Positions 62,012 to 64,000 of a DNA stretch of 64,000 nt are shown here, in pieces (position 1 is the first letter of the stretch; each line of letters opens with the position of its first letter). The notes below the pieces were generated by a model. It saw only the letters and a program-made list of their open reading frames with translations. It was not told where the DNA came from and did no database searches. Source of the DNA: Kalaharituber pfeilii (Eukaryota; Ascomycota; Pezizomycetes; Pezizales; Pezizaceae). Both the position numbers and the translations under genes were made by a program. The stretch is taken from the NCBI GenBank assembly GCA_015179045.1, contig WHUZ01000118.1, forward strand, positions 62,001 to 126,000, written 5' to 3'.

Positions 62012-62222
62012 TGCATCAGTAAGGGACCACCCGCGACCAAAATACTGAACCGGAACTTGCAACTCTAACGTGCCCGATGTGGTAACGATCTGCCCCCCTG
62101 TAACGATCCTACATTTTCACCCCCGCTTCGGCAACCTGCTCCTCATCTTTCAACCGCGATTATCCTGCATATCTCAGCGAATTCTACATATTTTGAACTC
62201 GTTTTACCCGCAGTTAATAGCT
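62012..62222 (+). promoter_or_regulatory. Probable left end and leader of the pogo-type element
   Basis: CAGTAAGGGACCACCCGCGA (62019) could be the terminal repeat, given the CAGT start of the superfamily. GGTAACGATCTGCC and TGTAACGATCC (62080-62109) form a direct repeat (GTAACGATC) typical of subterminal regions. The right end lies outside the window, so the terminal repeat cannot be confirmed. The transposase frame is open through this region from 62070. Confidence 0.4.
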
Positions 62223-64000
62223 ATGCGACAGGAAAGTAAGCCTGAAAACATTAACCGAGCAATCGCTTATGCATACAAACATCGGGAAGAGTCAATACCA
62301 AAAATTGCTTCCTACTTTGATGTAAAAGCTATTACATTACGTAGACGACTCGATGGGGTACAGAAAGGAAGGAAGGAGGCTCGCGAAAGGCAGCAATTGC
62401 TTACTAGAGGTGAAGAGAATGCATTAGAGGCCTGGGCACTTACAATGAGTGATATGGGCTTTCCAGTTCATTTGCGAATGCTGAGATCTATGGCTGTTTT
62501 AATTCTGCAGCGAAGGTTTAGCAATGCAGTTCCAGGAGATCGGTGGCATGAGAGGTTTTTACTTCGACATCCCATAGTTAACAGCAAATATGTACAATAT
62601 CTTGAGCGCATTCGGCATTCGCAAGGGACAAATATTCCAGCGCAGAAGGCATTTTATCGGTCACTCCGGACTACAATGCGCCAACTTAAGATCACCCCTG
62701 ACAACCTCTGGAACTATGATGAAAAGGGTATTATTATGGGCATTGCAACTGGCAGGCAGAAATGTATTGTTCGAGCAGGTCCAAGGCGAAAAATTGCAGT
62801 TACTGATGGCAATCGAGAATTTGTTACTGTCATAGAGACAGTCAGTAAATGCTGCTGGTCACATCATTCCTCCATACCTTGTCTGGCAGGCGAAAACCCA
62901 TAGAGAAGGCTACTACGGTGCTGAGGGTGTCCATGAACTTCCTGCAACTTTTGGACGCTCGCCTAGTGGATACATGGATGATGAACTAGGTGTTGAGTTT
63001 ATAAAATATCACTTTGAGCCATATACTCGCCCCGTGAACCCTACCACTACCTCCACTACCTCCACTGCCTCCACCACCCCTGCCTCCACCACCCCTGCCT
63101 CCACCGCCTCCACCGCCTCTACCGCCTCTACCGCCGGCACCCCCATAGCAACCGGCCTTCCCTACAAGCACTATACATGACAAACGCAGTATAATTATTT
63201 CGAGCGATTCACTGACCTTACCTCCCTCTAATATACTTGGCGCCTTTTAATTGTTGATGGTCACTCTTCCCATGTCGCTTACCAAGTCGTTGAATATGCA
63301 CTCAATCACCGGATTCAAATGCTTTGTCTTCCCCCACATTCAACTCATTTAATGCAACCTCTTGATGTTGGATGTTTCTCTCCTCTCCAAAGACACTACC
63401 GCAATGGCTTACAAGATTGGATATATCAAAAGCCTTGTGATATTTTGCGCAAACCTGACGTCTGGGAAATTCTTTGTGGTGCCAGACAATCTACTTTTAC
63501 TACCGATACTATTTTGGGTGCATGGCGGGGGTCTGGATGCTGGCCTATTGATCCGACCAAGTTATTCCTCCTCAAGTTCAAGCGACAATGACGGTCAATT
63601 CAGATCTCTCTATATTAGATACTCCATCAAAGCAAATAGTACTACGAACTGCTCTGGACAAGGCAATTTTGACTCCACATACACGCAAGACTGTGATGGA
63701 TCATGTATTGTTTCTGGAGGAAAAGCTAACAAAATATACGGTGATTGAGCCTAATGCTACAACCTTCAAAGCTCTACGGAATGGTAAGATGGTCAAAAAA
63801 GCTCCGGCTGGTAGTTTGAAGCATATTAAAGGCCCTCGGACTCTTAATCGAGCGTATATTGAATCCTCTCGACAAGCCGAAGTCAAAGCAGCACTGGAAG
63901 CAGAGGAAAAGAAAGAGCGGAAGAGGCTGGAAAAGGAACAGAAAGCAGTAGAGAAGATAAGAAAAGAGGAAGAGAAAATTCAGAAGGCAGAGGAGCGACG
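62223..64000 (+). pseudogene. Fot1/pogo-type DD35D transposase, broken, running off the window
   Basis: From the ATG at 62223 the frame has a psq-type helix-turn-helix (KPENINRAIAYAYKHRE, then IPKIASYFDV), a CENP-B-type helix-turn-helix (LTRGEENALEAWALTMSD, then WHERFLLRHP) and the first catalytic aspartate in NYDEKG (~62717). It stops at 62903 after a frame change. The second aspartate (LIVDGHSSH, D at 63256) and third (QPLDVG, D at 63364) are 35 residues apart in frame 1. Between the first and second lies a Thr/Ser-rich repeat and two stops. The lysine/glutamate-rich C terminus continues in frame 3 from the ATG at 63588, open to the window end. At least two frameshifts make it inactive; cut-and-paste transposition was the ancestral role. 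Confidence 0.9.
63038..63142 (+). repeat. CCTCCAC-type microsatellite inside the transposase
   Basis: Repeats of CCTCCAC, CACCCCTGC and CGCCTCTAC code for TTSTTSTASTTPASTTPAS, then TASTASTASTAG. They interrupt the catalytic core between FEPYTRPV and the second aspartate. Related transposases have a short, non-repetitive linker there, so this is an expansion in the dead copy. Confidence 0.8.

Noticed and set aside
1..64000. CRISPR arrays, rRNA genes, bacterial operons
   Set aside because: Repeats in the window are dispersed or tandem without regular spacers, and no rRNA-like or operon-like organisation was seen.

Overview
The window looks like repeat-rich nuclear DNA of a filamentous ascomycete fungus. 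The support is non-LTR (LINE) retroelements of the Tad type (ORF1 with CCHC knuckles; ORF2 with endonuclease, reverse transcriptase and RNase H), a Fot1/pogo-type DD35D transposase, a fasciclin-domain secreted protein, and a candidate 5'-UTR intron with fungal-type splice signals. The species cannot be named from sequence alone. No bacterial genes, CRISPR arrays, rRNA or convincing tRNA genes are seen.

Layout. 1-4.4 kb: a micro-insertion, a 56-bp minisatellite and a decayed LINE (LINE1). 6.1-10.4 kb: a TA-flanked inverted-repeat DNA element interrupted by a 5'-truncated LINE (LINE2) with a 14-bp target duplication. About 10.5-47.6 kb: three diverged copies of one segmental duplication (unit 1 ~10.5-24.3 kb, unit 2 ~26.4-35.7 kb, unit 3 ~40.6-47.6 kb). 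Each carries one intact or nearly intact intronless-ORF gene for the same unrecognised three-pass membrane protein (18271-20424, 29929-32070, 42996-45056), with the same upstream and downstream blocks. A fasciclin-like gene (38449-39649, minus) lies between units 2 and 3. 46-51 kb: copies of an element headed by nested perfect palindromes, plus LINE 3' fragments. 53.9-54.7 kb: a complete miniature LTR retroelement (TRIM) with a 5-bp target duplication, inserted in a LINE ORF1 relic. 55.4-61.1 kb: an almost complete LINE (LINE3) on the minus strand, itself carrying a nested insertion. 62.2 kb to the end: a broken Fot1/pogo transposase.

How the parts work together. The LINE families end in two short conserved 3' tails. 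Tail A is about 45 nt with a TCGC...GCGA outer stem followed by TAATGATATA and poly(A). Tail B has an ACCCTGC/GCGGGGT stem followed by TACGTGA and poly(A). At least eleven insertions consist of little more than one of these tails plus poly(A), most flanked by clear target duplications. They are best read as extreme 5'-truncated products of target-primed reverse transcription. Because the three duplicated units are paralogous, several insertions can be checked against the empty site in a sister unit, which gives a relative chronology: RNase H relics predate the duplication, while the tail insertions and a 418-bp MITE postdate it. The only good host-gene candidates are the three membrane-protein paralogues and the fasciclin-like gene.
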